Assembly (NCBI GenBank): GCA_937973905.1
Contig: CALJJR010000123.1
Location: 1-42,909, forward strand
Direction of reading: 5' to 3'
From: an uncultured Arenicella sp.
GTDB taxonomy: Bacteria; Pseudomonadota; Gammaproteobacteria; Arenicellales; Arenicellaceae
DNA: 42,909 nucleotides
Shown here: piece after piece, positions 16,687 through 25,846 of the stretch
How positions within the stretch are numbered: the first letter of the stretch is position 1
Layout of the letters: every line of letters starts with the position of its first letter
The notes under the pieces: model-generated
What the model was told of the DNA's origin: nothing
What the model saw: only the letters and a program-made list of their open reading frames with translations
Database searches by the model: none
Translations under genes and position numbers: made by a program

Positions 16687-17149
16687 CTTGATTTTCTAGT
16701 TTAGTTGACGCTAATTTGATCGCCGTTTTAATCCTGCCATATGTAGCGCAACGGCAAATATTGCCATTCATCGCATTGCTAATTTCGCTCTCATCTGGAG
16801 AACTATTGTTTTCTAGTAGCGCAGTGGCTGACATGACCTGGCCAGACTGACAATACCCACATTGCGCAACAGACAGCTCGTTCCATGCTGCTTGAACTGC
16901 CTTCGCTGCTTTCGACTCAACACCCTCTATGGTCGTGATATTAGAACCAGCGATGGCCGAAATTGGTAGCACGCAAGACCGTGTTGGACGGCCATCGACG
17001 TGCACAGTGCATGCTCCGCATTGAGCGATACCGCAACCGAATTTCGTTCCGGTGAGCTCTACTCCGTCACGAATCGCCCAAAGCAGCGGAGTGTCCTCCG
17101 GCAAATCAATCTGACGATTGACGCCGTTAATAGTTAGTTTAATTGCCAT
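16670..17149 (-). CDS. 2Fe-2S subunit of molybdenum hydroxylase (IorA type)
   Basis: A 159-residue protein with both 2Fe-2S domains. The plant-type ferredoxin cluster is at GCGIAQCGACTVHVDGRPTRSC-like residues (four Cys around 42-64), and the helical domain has CGYCQSG and CRCATYGRI. It passes electrons from the molybdenum centre to an acceptor, often a cytochrome c in IorAB-type enzymes. It has no signal of its own and is probably carried out by the Tat signal of the large subunit. The ATG has AGGAA at good spacing. No full operator copy is upstream, only a half-site at 17169-17178. Confidence 0.93.
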   Translation of the reverse strand: MAIKLTINGVNRQIDLPEDTPLLWAIRDGVELTGTKFGCGIAQCGACTVHVDGRPTRSCVLPISAIAGSNITTIEGVESKAAKAVQAAWNELSVAQCGYCQSGQVMSATALLENNSSPDESEISNAMNGNICRCATYGRIKTAIKLASTKLENQGAEHG

Positions 17150-17233
17150 TAGTCATTCCTAAAAATAAAATACTAAACACCTATTGCATTTAAGAGCATT
17201 ATTGAATACCCCTACCACAATGAAATAAAAAAT

Positions 17234-17264
17234 GCCGGTGCGAGTTCCCTCAACTCACACCGGC
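17234..17264 (-). terminator. Intrinsic terminator after the TonB-dependent receptor
   Basis: GCCGGTG/CACCGGC outer stem and GAGTT/AACTC inner stem, separated by one C-A mismatch, with a 5-base loop. On the minus strand it is followed by ATTTTTTATTT. It lies 38 bases beyond the receptor stop, separating it from the 2Fe-2S gene downstream. Confidence 0.8.
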
Positions 17265-17301
17265 CACGAAGATCCAGACAAACTTACTGGAGGAGAAGGA
17301 C

Positions 17302-19650
17302 TTAAAAATCTTTTCTTATCGACACGCCGTAAGTCCGCGGCGGATTGACATAGCCGTTAAATGTGCCTGGTTGAAGCACGTCAGGGAAAGCACTTTGCAA
17401 ATACTCATCGTCGGATAAATTGCGCCCCCAGATACTAAAAGCATAACCACTTTCAGTGCTCAAGCCTGCCGCCAAGTTAAGTTGACTCACTTTTCGTGAG
17501 GCAACATCTGGTGAAACATTTTGAATTACTTGAATCTCATCCTCGTACTGATAGTCGCCCCGTATGAATGCGGGCATACCGCTTATTTCGAAGTTGTATG
17601 TCGCGCCCAATGAGATACTTGTTTCGTGGATGGCTGCTGGGGTTTGACCACTCAAATCCTCGGCACCCGAGACACCTTGGCCGTTAGGAAATGAATCGAA
17701 GGTTGGGTCTAGAAGAGTTCCAGCGAGACGCAATTGCAAACTATCAATCGGGAAATAATTCAACTCGAATTCAATACCGGTCGTAGACTGTTCATCCGCA
17801 TTTGAAAGCACAAACCTCGCGCCTTCAACGAATACCACGCTTTGGAAGTTTTCGATTTTTTGATCGAAGATCGCCATATTAAATGAACCGCGATCAAACT
17901 TGGTTTTCAAGCCTATTTCAAAAACCTCTGATTGCTCGGGTAGAGCGAAGCGCGTACCGGACACTAAGTTAGGCGGTGCTAAACCAGCAGCTTGGAGTCG
18001 AATCACATCAGCTGGGAAGGGCCGTGTACCGCGATCAAGATTCCAAGAAGATGCTTTAAAACCGGTTCCAACACTTGCGTACACATTAGTTGAATCAGTT
18101 AATTGATACGCCAACCTTAATGTATAAGTTAAGTCATCATCATCGGTTGTATTCGCTTCAACCGCATTTGGTAACGGCGTGAGAGGCGGTAGAAACTGCA
18201 AACCTGCCAACCCCGCAAATGGTGTGCCTGCGAGTGGTACGGCCGAGAAGATATCATCGTTTACTTCAGAAGAAACAAGCTCTTTTTCATCTTTGGTGTA
18301 GTTCAAACCAAGCGTGGCCGTGAGGTTATCGTTAATATGCCAATCGGCTTGACCAAATAATGAAACTGATTCGTTATCTAAGCTAAAACGTTCAACCGGA
18401 CCACGGCCACTCTCGAAGATAGCCCCACTCGGAAGCCCAAACACGCTTTCGATAATATCAAATAAGCCAACGCCACCAACTAGAGCGCCAAAGAAGGGTC
18501 TAAACAGAGGGCCAAATTCGATTTCATTGCGACTCTCAATTGTTTCATCGAAGTAGTAGCCTCCCACCAGCCAATCAACTGCGCCGCCACCATTTGAAGC
18601 AAGACGAAATTCTTGAGATAAGGTGTCGATGTCAATGTCATTACTACCAATGCTAATCAAGTTTAGACTGGTTTGATCGGTATCGATAATGTCAAAGTTT
18701 TGGTTGTTTCGATATGCGGTAATCGAGGTAAAAGTAAAGTTGTCATAATCAACAGTTACTTGGCCTGATATTCCCATATCTTCGACCTGGCTCCGCGGGT
18801 CAATATCGGCGGTTTGACGACGTGAAAACCTATCACCCACAATAACTGGGTCGCCACCGAATAAGCCGACTAGTGGAACAGTGGGCCCAGCTTGAAGGTT
18901 GGCAACCGAACAACAGAGCTCATCGATCTCACTGTAGTCAGCGATGATGCGCACTTCAGAGCGCTCTGACGGATTAAACAACAGCTGCCCACGCAAAGCG
19001 AAGCGATCACGGTCATTAAGTTCATTGCCTGTGGTTGGGTTGTCTACATAGCCGTCACGTTGGTTAACTGATGCAGATAAATTGAATGCCGCGTTCTCTG
19101 AGAAAGAGCCTTCATACAGGCCTTTAAAGTTTAGCGCACTGTAGTTACCAAAACCGATTTCGGCAAAACCACCGCCCTCGCCCGTTGGCCTTGGCGTGAC
19201 GACACTCACGACGCCCGCTGATGCGTTTTTACCGAACAAAGTACTTTGTGGTCCACCGAGAACTTCAACTCGCTCTAGTTTGGGCAAATCACCGATCGCT
19301 GCCGCTGAACGAGAGCGGTAAACCCCATCTACAAAAATCGCCACTGAAGGCTCAATCCCCAAATTATTAGTACCACCACCGAAACCACGAATTAGAAAAT
19401 TGGTGGCTCGAGACGCTTGGCGTTGCTCCACACGAAGAGTCGGCACTACAGACTGAAGATCCGAAATATCTTGAATCTTCGCTTGCTCGATAGTTTCAGC
19501 TGAGGTCACAGTAACAGCGACGGGTACTTCCTGAAGAGTAGTTGCTCTTTTTGTTGCCGTTACGACAATTTCTTCGAGTAGCTGAGCTTGAACGGGAGCA
19601 ACTGCCGAGAAAGCGAGTAGTGGCAGTAACAGTGAACTATATCTTCTCAT
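17302..19650 (-). CDS. TonB-dependent outer-membrane receptor
   Basis: About 782 residues from the ATG at 19650, chosen because AAGGTG precedes it and a normal signal peptide follows (MRRYSSLLLPLLAF to VQAQ). A longer frame from 19707 would lack these features. The TonB box-like EEIVVTATKR is at the mature N-terminus, the plug domain carries IRGFGGG and VDGVYRSR, and the barrel ends with the outer-membrane signature Phe (SIRKDF). Its plug resembles receptors found beside catabolic genes for hydrophobic organics rather than siderophore systems. It likely imports the pathway substrate across the outer membrane. Operator 19710-19735 lies 60 bases upstream, tying uptake to the regulon. Confidence 0.93.
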   Translation of the reverse strand: MRRYSSLLLPLLAFSAVAPVQAQLLEEIVVTATKRATTLQEVPVAVTVTSAETIEQAKIQDISDLQSVVPTLRVEQRQASRATNFLIRGFGGGTNNLGIEPSVAIFVDGVYRSRSAAAIGDLPKLERVEVLGGPQSTLFGKNASAGVVSVVTPRPTGEGGGFAEIGFGNYSALNFKGLYEGSFSENAAFNLSASVNQRDGYVDNPTTGNELNDRDRFALRGQLLFNPSERSEVRIIADYSEIDELCCSVANLQAGPTVPLVGLFGGDPVIVGDRFSRRQTADIDPRSQVEDMGISGQVTVDYDNFTFTSITAYRNNQNFDIIDTDQTSLNLISIGSNDIDIDTLSQEFRLASNGGGAVDWLVGGYYFDETIESRNEIEFGPLFRPFFGALVGGVGLFDIIESVFGLPSGAIFESGRGPVERFSLDNESVSLFGQADWHINDNLTATLGLNYTKDEKELVSSEVNDDIFSAVPLAGTPFAGLAGLQFLPPLTPLPNAVEANTTDDDDLTYTLRLAYQLTDSTNVYASVGTGFKASSWNLDRGTRPFPADVIRLQAAGLAPPNLVSGTRFALPEQSEVFEIGLKTKFDRGSFNMAIFDQKIENFQSVVFVEGARFVLSNADEQSTTGIEFELNYFPIDSLQLRLAGTLLDPTFDSFPNGQGVSGAEDLSGQTPAAIHETSISLGATYNFEISGMPAFIRGDYQYEDEIQVIQNVSPDVASRKVSQLNLAAGLSTESGYAFSIWGRNLSDDEYLQSAFPDVLQPGTFNGYVNPPRTYGVSIRKDF

Positions 19651-19709
19651 CTTGCACCTTTGGATGTATTTCAAATCGGAATTATTGTTGTTATCTGCAT
19701 CGAACATAC

Positions 19710-19735
19710 CATATGAAACAAAGTAGTTCTATATA
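19710..19735. promoter_or_regulatory. Palindromic operator, copy 7 of 9 (TonB receptor promoter)
   Basis: CATATGAAAC, spacer AAAGTA, GTTCTATATA. The right arm is identical to those at 2308 and 13383 except for the first base. It lies just upstream of the receptor gene. Confidence 0.75.
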
Positions 19736-19833
19736 GAATACAGAACTTTTTTGACCGATATAGTAAAAGAAGAGAAATCGAGCCTTTGCCGGCGCTTGCC
19801 CGCGTGGATCTGGGGGGAAATTGGGGTGAGTGT

Positions 19834-19847
19834 TTTTGGCGCCAAAA
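19834..19847. promoter_or_regulatory. Short perfect palindrome after ligase 2
   Basis: TTTTGGCGCCAAAA is a perfect 14-bp palindrome located 18 bases past the ligase 2 stop codon. It may be part of a weak terminator or a protein site. Its function is unknown. Confidence 0.3.
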
Positions 19848-19864
19848 TGATGCGCAATCGCTAT

Positions 19865-21400
19865 TCAAAGATAGTGATCTTGCAACAGACGTTTATACAG
19901 CTTGCCATTAGCTTGGCGCGGCAAGCGTTCGGTAAAATCGATACTACGAGGACACTTGATACTAGAGAGTTCCATTTTGCAGAACTCAATCAACTCGACT
20001 TCCATCTGATCTCCGACACCCTCGGAGTCAGCTAACTGCACAACAGCTTTCACTTGTTGTCCAAAATCTGGATGAGGAATACCAAACACGGCTGCGTCGA
20101 CCACTTTAGGGTGTGACAACAGCCTATTTTCAGCTTCTTGTGGGTAAATATTCACGCCACCAGAAATTATCATATTGGCTTTTCTATCAGTTAGAAATAC
20201 ATAACCTTGCTCATTCACATAGCCAATATCGCCTAGTGTTCGCCAGCCCTGCGGTGACGTCACCGACTTTGTCTTAGCTTCATCATTGTGATAACGAAAG
20301 TTCCCTGTAACATCAAAATATAAAACCCCCTCCTCTCCTATCGGCACTTCCTCCCAAGTGTCTTCATTCATTGCATAGACATTGCCTACCACCGGCTTAC
20401 CGATCGTGCCTGGGTATTTCAGCCACTCTTTTGAACGCACCAGCGTACCGCCGATACCCTCTGTTCCACCGTAATACTCAAATAAGATTGGCCCCAGCCA
20501 TTCGATCATTTTATGTTTCACGTCCAGTGGACAAGGCGCTGCTGTATGTAAAACTATCTCTAACGATGAAAGGTCATACTTTTGCCGGACTTGTTCTGGC
20601 AACTTTAATAATCGAACAAAGTGCGTAGGCACGCAGGTCAATTGCTTGACGCCGTGTTTCTCGATCAGGCCAAGCAATTCTTCCGGGTCAAATTTATCGA
20701 CCACGATACCGGTTCCACCAAAGCGCTGATTACGCATGGTATTGTTCATCGGCGCGGTGTGGTAGAGCGGTCCAGCTGCTAGTCCGACGGAATTTTCGTC
20801 AAATCCCTCGCGATGAAAAAATATCTCGCCTTGATGAACCAAGTCGATGGGGTCATTAGGAAACGGCCTTTTTACGCCTTTAGGCTTGCCCGTAGTTCCT
20901 GAGGTATACAACATTGGCATGCCGGCAACTTCGTCAGAAATCGGCGTAGATGGCTGTTGATCTCTCAATGCTTCGTAGGCTTCGAAGCCTGAAATTTCAC
21001 CGCCCAATGAAACAAGGCGCACTGTGGATTTTTGCGCATCAAGCCCCTCCGCAACCTCTCTTGCCACTGCAGAAAAACGCGCCGAGGCAATAAAAACTTT
21101 AGCGCCTGAATCATGCAAAATATAGTCAATCTCAGGAGCAGTTAGATGCCAACTAACGGCGGTAAAATACAACCCTGAGCGTTGCGCTGCCCAAAGCACC
21201 TCTAAAAAACGCGCGTGGTTCTCAGCAAAGATGAGAATCACGTCTTGTGTTTTTAATCCTAAATGTCTAAACAATTGCGCGCCTTGGTTGGTGCGCGAAT
21301 CCAAGTCTTTATAACTCACCACCTCGCCAGAATCAGCCATGATATACGCGGCCTTGTCAGGCGTGCGTTGTGCGTGTATTGAAGGGTGTTGACCGCGCAT
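19865..21400 (-). CDS. AMP-forming acyl-CoA ligase, copy 2
   Basis: A 511-residue adenylate-forming enzyme, clear paralogue of the ligase at 5952-7478. P-loop MLYTSGTTGKPKGVKRP, adenine motif YYGGTEG, hinge TDRKANMIISGGVN, and C-terminal catalytic Lys in NGKLYKRLL. The N-terminus (MRGQHPSIHAQRTPDKAAYI) starts properly with ATG and serves as the template for the missing start of copy 1. Its ATG overlaps the stop of the upstream hydrolase (TAATG), so the two are probably translationally coupled: hydrolysis of an ester followed by CoA activation of the released acid is the simplest reading. The acid substrate is unknown. Confidence 0.92.
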   Translation of the reverse strand: MRGQHPSIHAQRTPDKAAYIMADSGEVVSYKDLDSRTNQGAQLFRHLGLKTQDVILIFAENHARFLEVLWAAQRSGLYFTAVSWHLTAPEIDYILHDSGAKVFIASARFSAVAREVAEGLDAQKSTVRLVSLGGEISGFEAYEALRDQQPSTPISDEVAGMPMLYTSGTTGKPKGVKRPFPNDPIDLVHQGEIFFHREGFDENSVGLAAGPLYHTAPMNNTMRNQRFGGTGIVVDKFDPEELLGLIEKHGVKQLTCVPTHFVRLLKLPEQVRQKYDLSSLEIVLHTAAPCPLDVKHKMIEWLGPILFEYYGGTEGIGGTLVRSKEWLKYPGTIGKPVVGNVYAMNEDTWEEVPIGEEGVLYFDVTGNFRYHNDEAKTKSVTSPQGWRTLGDIGYVNEQGYVFLTDRKANMIISGGVNIYPQEAENRLLSHPKVVDAAVFGIPHPDFGQQVKAVVQLADSEGVGDQMEVELIEFCKMELSSIKCPRSIDFTERLPRQANGKLYKRLLQDHYL

Positions 21401-22395
21401 TATCCGTTACTCAGCGAAGACTCAGCATATTCACCTGCGTTATTAAGGAACTGTGCAATTCTCGTATTTGCCGCATGGCTCATTCTAGTGGGTAAGCCAT
21501 TAAACCCATGTGGTGCGCATGGATAGACAGCTAGGTGACTGTGATTACCAGCTTGCTTCCAGCGCGCGGCCATAAACAGGCTGTCGTCCAAGAGAGGGTC
21601 ATACTCTCCAATAGTAAACAAAGCCGGTGGCAAGCCGCGCAGGTTGCTTCGATACAAAGGCGAAACGCTCGAGTTCATGCGGTCTTCCGCGCTCCAACCT
21701 GGCAAAGCGATCTCATAAAACCATTCAAGATAGCTCGTCGACAGCCCCATCATTCGGTCTCCCCATAAACGCTGACTTGGTGTCATCGATAAATCGTAAA
21801 TTCCGTAACTGAGATTGAGCGCCTTAACACGCGCTAGCCTGTCGCTATCACTTGCCAAACCCAAAGTCGCGCAGAGCGCAAGGTGTGAGCCTGCAGATTC
21901 TCCACCTATATATAAGGGTTGCTCTGCGTAGAAATCCATCGCCGCTTCGGCTGATGCAACAACGGTTTGGATAATACTCTCTAGGCCCGTCTCTGGCGCC
22001 AAGGGGTAATCAACAGAAACCACGGTCAGCCGGGTTTCTTGAGCCAGCGTCCACAGCAAATGGTCTTGCTCATAGATCGAGCCCATGACCCAGCCGCCAC
22101 CATGAAAGTGCAAGTAGATGCCCCTGGCATCATCTATCTCAAATACTCGAACTGGAAGCGGGCCTGTTGAGGTTTGTAATTCTTGATCTCGGCCAGAATC
22201 AAGCAGAGTGGGTTTAAAGCTGCCATCGGCATTGTATAAGCGAAATTTGCGTACTTTTTGAATTTCAACGGAACCAGCAGGTGGTGCGCCGACCGCCTCT
22301 AATTGCTCATTGGCTTGCAGCTGCTCTGCGATTAGATTGCCGAGATTTGAATCGCTTGGCCAAGCCGATCGATCTTCTATTTTTTCGTACTCCAT
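21400..22395 (-). CDS. Alpha/beta hydrolase, hormone-sensitive-lipase family esterase
   Basis: A 331-residue esterase/lipase of the HSL (family IV) type, with the oxyanion motif HGGGW, nucleophile elbow GGESAGSH, acid in EYDPLLDD and His in CAPHGFNG. No signal peptide, so it is cytoplasmic. AGAGGA lies at good spacing before the ATG. It is first of a two-gene operon with acyl-CoA ligase 2, and diverges from the MFS2-BVMO2 operon over operator 22491-22516. It is well placed to cleave the ester or lactone formed by BVMO2. Family IV esterases accept short- to medium-chain and bulky esters. Confidence 0.92.
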   Translation of the reverse strand: MEYEKIEDRSAWPSDSNLGNLIAEQLQANEQLEAVGAPPAGSVEIQKVRKFRLYNADGSFKPTLLDSGRDQELQTSTGPLPVRVFEIDDARGIYLHFHGGGWVMGSIYEQDHLLWTLAQETRLTVVSVDYPLAPETGLESIIQTVVASAEAAMDFYAEQPLYIGGESAGSHLALCATLGLASDSDRLARVKALNLSYGIYDLSMTPSQRLWGDRMMGLSTSYLEWFYEIALPGWSAEDRMNSSVSPLYRSNLRGLPPALFTIGEYDPLLDDSLFMAARWKQAGNHSHLAVYPCAPHGFNGLPTRMSHAANTRIAQFLNNAGEYAESSLSNG

Positions 22396-22490
22396 TGAAT
22401 CCTCTAGTTGAGTTTATTTACGCTGCCGTTAATGCTGATTTCGCCACAAGCTTCTAACGGATACCACGTGTGCTTGATAGCAGATTGTAT

Positions 22491-22516
22491 AATACGAAAC
22501 ATTATTGTACTGTATT
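22491..22516. promoter_or_regulatory. Palindromic operator, copy 8 of 9 (hydrolase-ligase2 / MFS2-BVMO2 divergent region)
   Basis: AATACGAAAC, spacer ATTATT, GTACTGTATT. The outermost base differs from consensus in both arms but symmetrically (A...T). It could control both divergent operons. Confidence 0.68.
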
Positions 22517-22525
22517 AAATTGTCG

Positions 22526-22545
22526 TTGACTGAAGCTTCAGTCAA
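22526..22545. promoter_or_regulatory. Perfect 20-bp palindrome, unrelated to the nine-copy operator
   Basis: TTGACTGAAG followed directly by its exact reverse complement, 9 bases from operator copy 8 and 30 bases before the MFS2 start. A gapless perfect palindrome of this length fits a second TetR-like or similar dimeric regulator better than a terminator. The run ATTTTT that follows leaves a terminator or attenuator possible. Confidence 0.5.
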
Positions 22546-22575
22546 ATTTTTCAACTCCAACACCTCGAGATTGGC

Positions 22576-23874
22576 TTGCAAACTGACCAAGAAAGTAATT
22601 CGCAGCCTCAGCTAAAGCCCGCCACGCGCTACTATGCGCTCGGATTGCTGACCATAGTTTATGCCTTTAATTTTGTTGATCGGCAGATTTTGGTGATTCT
22701 GCAAGAAGCGATAAAACAAGACCTAAACCTAATGGACTGGCAACTGGGCTTGTTAAGTGGCTTCGCCTTCGCCCTTCTTTATGTTGTTGCCGGTGTGCCA
22801 ATCGCGCGCTTGGCTGACAGGGGCGTACGCCGAAACATAATTGCTTACTCGATCGTTGTTTGGAGTTCGATGACGGCAGTGTGTGGAGCAGCCGGAAACT
22901 TTTGGCAGCTGTTGCTTGCGCGTATGGGCGTAGGCATCGGTGAAGCTGGATGCAGCCCACCTGCGCATTCCATCATTACCGATTTGTTTCGGCAAAAAAG
23001 CCGCGCTACCGCCTTAGCGATTTACAACACCGGTATTTCTCTCGGCGTGTTTATTGGTTTTATGATGGGCGGCTGGATCAATGAAATCTACGGCTGGCGC
23101 TGGGCTTTTGTTCTTGCCGCGGCGCCAGGCTTGATACTCGCGTTGCTGGTTCGCTTCACATTACCTGAACCACCGCGCGGCATGTCAGAAGAGAAGCCGG
23201 TTGAGGTTTCTGAAGCGCCACCGGTTAATGAAGTAGTTAAGCTGCTTTGGAGCCGACGTTCTTTACGACATATTGCCTTGGCAGCAGGTCTGCATGCATT
23301 TGTAAACTACGGCTTGACTGGTTGGATCGCGCCTTTTTTGATTCGAGTTCATGAAATTGGCACTGGCGACCTAGCCAACTGGCTGGCGCCGATTGTCGCC
23401 ATTCCTTCAGCATTGGGCGCCTTAGTTGGCGGCTATCTTTGCGACAAATATGGCAAGCGAGATGTTAAATGGTATGTATTTATCCCAGCTATTTGCACCC
23501 TCATCGCACTACCGATCCAGTTCGTCTTTTATTACCAGACTGATTTCAGAGTTGGGCTGCTAATTTTTGCTATTCCAATATTCCTTAACGCCACCTATCT
23601 AGCACCAACGTTCGCCATGGTGCACGGGCTTGTTTCTCTCAGAATGCGCGCTGTGGCCTCCAGCATTTTATTTCTAGTAATCAATCTAATTGGTCTTGGT
23701 TTAGGCCCCTTAGTAACTGGAATTCTAAGCGATATTTTTACTGCGCAGTGGGGTACCAAAGAAGGGATACGTTGGGCTCTTATGATAGTGAGCTTGGTCA
23801 ATATTTGGGCAGCCGGGCACTACTTTTGGACCGCGAAAACTCTGAAAAAAGACTTAGCAGATGCACCTAAATAA
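22576..23874 (+). CDS. MFS transporter, Spinster-like (copy 2)
   Basis: A 432-residue, 12-helix permease closely related in layout to the one at 313-1605: FNFVDRQILVILQEAIKQ near the N-terminus and PIARLADRGVRRN in loop 2-3. The start is TTG 22576. There is no ATG before the first membrane helix, and GAGA lies just upstream. It is first of a two-gene operon with BVMO2 (30-base gap). The pair of paralogues may import related substrates, or one may export an intermediate. Its promoter region carries the nine-copy operator and the separate perfect palindrome. Confidence 0.88.
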   Translation: MQTDQESNSQPQLKPATRYYALGLLTIVYAFNFVDRQILVILQEAIKQDLNLMDWQLGLLSGFAFALLYVVAGVPIARLADRGVRRNIIAYSIVVWSSMTAVCGAAGNFWQLLLARMGVGIGEAGCSPPAHSIITDLFRQKSRATALAIYNTGISLGVFIGFMMGGWINEIYGWRWAFVLAAAPGLILALLVRFTLPEPPRGMSEEKPVEVSEAPPVNEVVKLLWSRRSLRHIALAAGLHAFVNYGLTGWIAPFLIRVHEIGTGDLANWLAPIVAIPSALGALVGGYLCDKYGKRDVKWYVFIPAICTLIALPIQFVFYYQTDFRVGLLIFAIPIFLNATYLAPTFAMVHGLVSLRMRAVASSILFLVINLIGLGLGPLVTGILSDIFTAQWGTKEGIRWALMIVSLVNIWAAGHYFWTAKTLKKDLADAPK

Positions 23875-23904
23875 TAGCCACCTACAAATTCTTATGGCAC
23901 TACT

Positions 23905-25815
23905 ATGACCACCCAAGCCAAACTTGATCGCGACTCTTTATTAAATATTTTGAGCAAGGCAGACATGAATGCTTTGCGAGTAGCTTTGTATCAACAAACC
24001 GGCGACCCTGAGCTCTCCGCCATGAACGTTGAGCTCGCCGGCAGGCCAGGTAATCCTTACAAAATATTTCGAGTATCGGATTCCGACAGAGAGGTGCTGT
24101 TAGCCAAGGCCGCAGACTACCTGAGTTCGACAGCTGCTCCACTTCATATGAATCCGAGCAAAACGGAGGTGGGGCATTTGTTAGAAGTGTTTGAAGGCAC
24201 TAAGTTAAATGACTCGGTGATTCAAGCCGGTTACGAAGAGCTCGCTTTTGGCGGTTTTAAACGTGCTGCCGAATGGCCATCAAAGAAATCCATTGGCAAA
24301 CTTCCTGATGACTTCAAGGTACTTATTATTGGAGCAGGCTTTAGTTCTATTGTTTGTGCAATTCAACTCGATAGTCTTGGTATCGACTATCAAATAATTG
24401 AACGGCAACCCAATTTCGGTGGCACATGGTGCTGGAACACCTACCCAGACGCACGCGTCGACATTACCAGTTTTCTTTATAACTTCACCTTTGAAGTCGA
24501 TTACCCATGGAATCACACCTTTGCACCAAGGGAGGAGCTGGAAGACTATATTGCCTACATGGTGGATAAATTCGATCTACGTAATCGAGCGCAATTCAAT
24601 ACAAAAGTCACTCATGCTCAATGGGATGAGAATCTCGCCAAATGGCATGTCGATATTGAAGACCAAGACCAACAAACAGAAACGCATAGTGCCAATATTC
24701 TACTTAGCGCCAGCGGATTATTTAGCACACCAAAACTACCAGATATTAAGGGTATCGAAAACTTCAAAGGCAAGATGTTTCATACCACCGCTTGGGACCA
24801 TTCCTTCAACTATGAAAATAAACGTGTAGCCCTAATCGGCACCGGATCAACCGGCTCGCAACTACTACCGAAAGTAGCACCCGCTACACAAAGCATGACC
24901 GTGTTTCAGAGAACACCCAACTGGGTGGCACCTGTACCAGCTTATCGAGATCAAATTATCGAGGAACGAAAATGGCTACTCAAAAACATGCCGGCTTATT
25001 CTAACTGGAATCGCTACACCTTTATTTCGGCATCAATGCGCAACGAAACCTTTTTGAAGCTTGATCGCAACTGGCAGGCAAAGGGCGGCTATATCAACGA
25101 AAAGAATGATTTGTTGCGCGACATGCTGACGAAAATGATCCAGCATAAGATGGCGCCGAAGCCGGAGCTGATAGATAAATTGATTCCAGATTTTGCGCCG
25201 CTCTCACGCCGTATTGTTATCGATAACGGCTTTTACGACGCCTTATTGCGAGACAACGTGGAAATGGTTTGCGATGGCATATCACACATAACTGAATCAG
25301 GCATCGTCGATAGCCTAGGCGTTGAACGAGAATTCGACCTAATCATTCTTGCGGCGGGCTTTGAAGTTGAAAGATACCTTTGGCCCGTCGATTATGTAGG
25401 CCGTGACGGCGCCAGTCTTGAGAAGCTTTGGTCGCATGATGGCGCACGTGCGCACATGACGATGACGCTGCCCGGCTTCCCCAATTTCTTTATGATGTAT
25501 GGCCCTAATGCGGGCGTAAAATCTGGCAGCTTTCACTCAATTGTAGAGATGTTGTCAAAGTATATCTGCAATGTAATCACCTCAATGGTCGACAATAATG
25601 CGAGTTCTATAGAGGTACGCAGAGAAGCCTACACCGAGTACAACCAGACTCTTGATTTGGCAATGAAGGACTTACTTTGGGAACACGAGAACGGCGGCGG
25701 CAATAGCTATTACATCAACAAACACGGCAAGTCAGGCGTCAATATACCGTTTACCAGTACGGAGTTTTACGACTATATTCGTGAACCGGATCTGCAGCAG
25801 TTCATTTTTAAATAG
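23905..25815 (+). CDS. Baeyer-Villiger monooxygenase, HAPMO-like with N-terminal extension (copy 2)
   Basis: A 636-residue paralogue of the protein at 7538-9469, with the same extension (ADMNALRVALYQQTGDPELS opens it), GGTWCWNTYPDARVD, the fingerprint FKGKMFHTTAWDH near residue 287 and the NADPH motif IGTGSTG. The FAD Rossmann motif reads IGAGFSS: the third glycine of the usual G-x-G-x-x-G is Ser, which may slightly alter FAD binding. It would turn a ketone into an ester or lactone. It shares an operon with MFS2 and faces the esterase-ligase operon, suggesting ketone import, oxygen insertion, hydrolysis and CoA activation as one module. Confidence 0.9.
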   Translation: MTTQAKLDRDSLLNILSKADMNALRVALYQQTGDPELSAMNVELAGRPGNPYKIFRVSDSDREVLLAKAADYLSSTAAPLHMNPSKTEVGHLLEVFEGTKLNDSVIQAGYEELAFGGFKRAAEWPSKKSIGKLPDDFKVLIIGAGFSSIVCAIQLDSLGIDYQIIERQPNFGGTWCWNTYPDARVDITSFLYNFTFEVDYPWNHTFAPREELEDYIAYMVDKFDLRNRAQFNTKVTHAQWDENLAKWHVDIEDQDQQTETHSANILLSASGLFSTPKLPDIKGIENFKGKMFHTTAWDHSFNYENKRVALIGTGSTGSQLLPKVAPATQSMTVFQRTPNWVAPVPAYRDQIIEERKWLLKNMPAYSNWNRYTFISASMRNETFLKLDRNWQAKGGYINEKNDLLRDMLTKMIQHKMAPKPELIDKLIPDFAPLSRRIVIDNGFYDALLRDNVEMVCDGISHITESGIVDSLGVEREFDLIILAAGFEVERYLWPVDYVGRDGASLEKLWSHDGARAHMTMTLPGFPNFFMMYGPNAGVKSGSFHSIVEMLSKYICNVITSMVDNNASSIEVRREAYTEYNQTLDLAMKDLLWEHENGGGNSYYINKHGKSGVNIPFTSTEFYDYIREPDLQQFIFK

Positions 25816-25846
25816 ATAAGCTTTCTTCCAAAAAATACAGCTAAAG

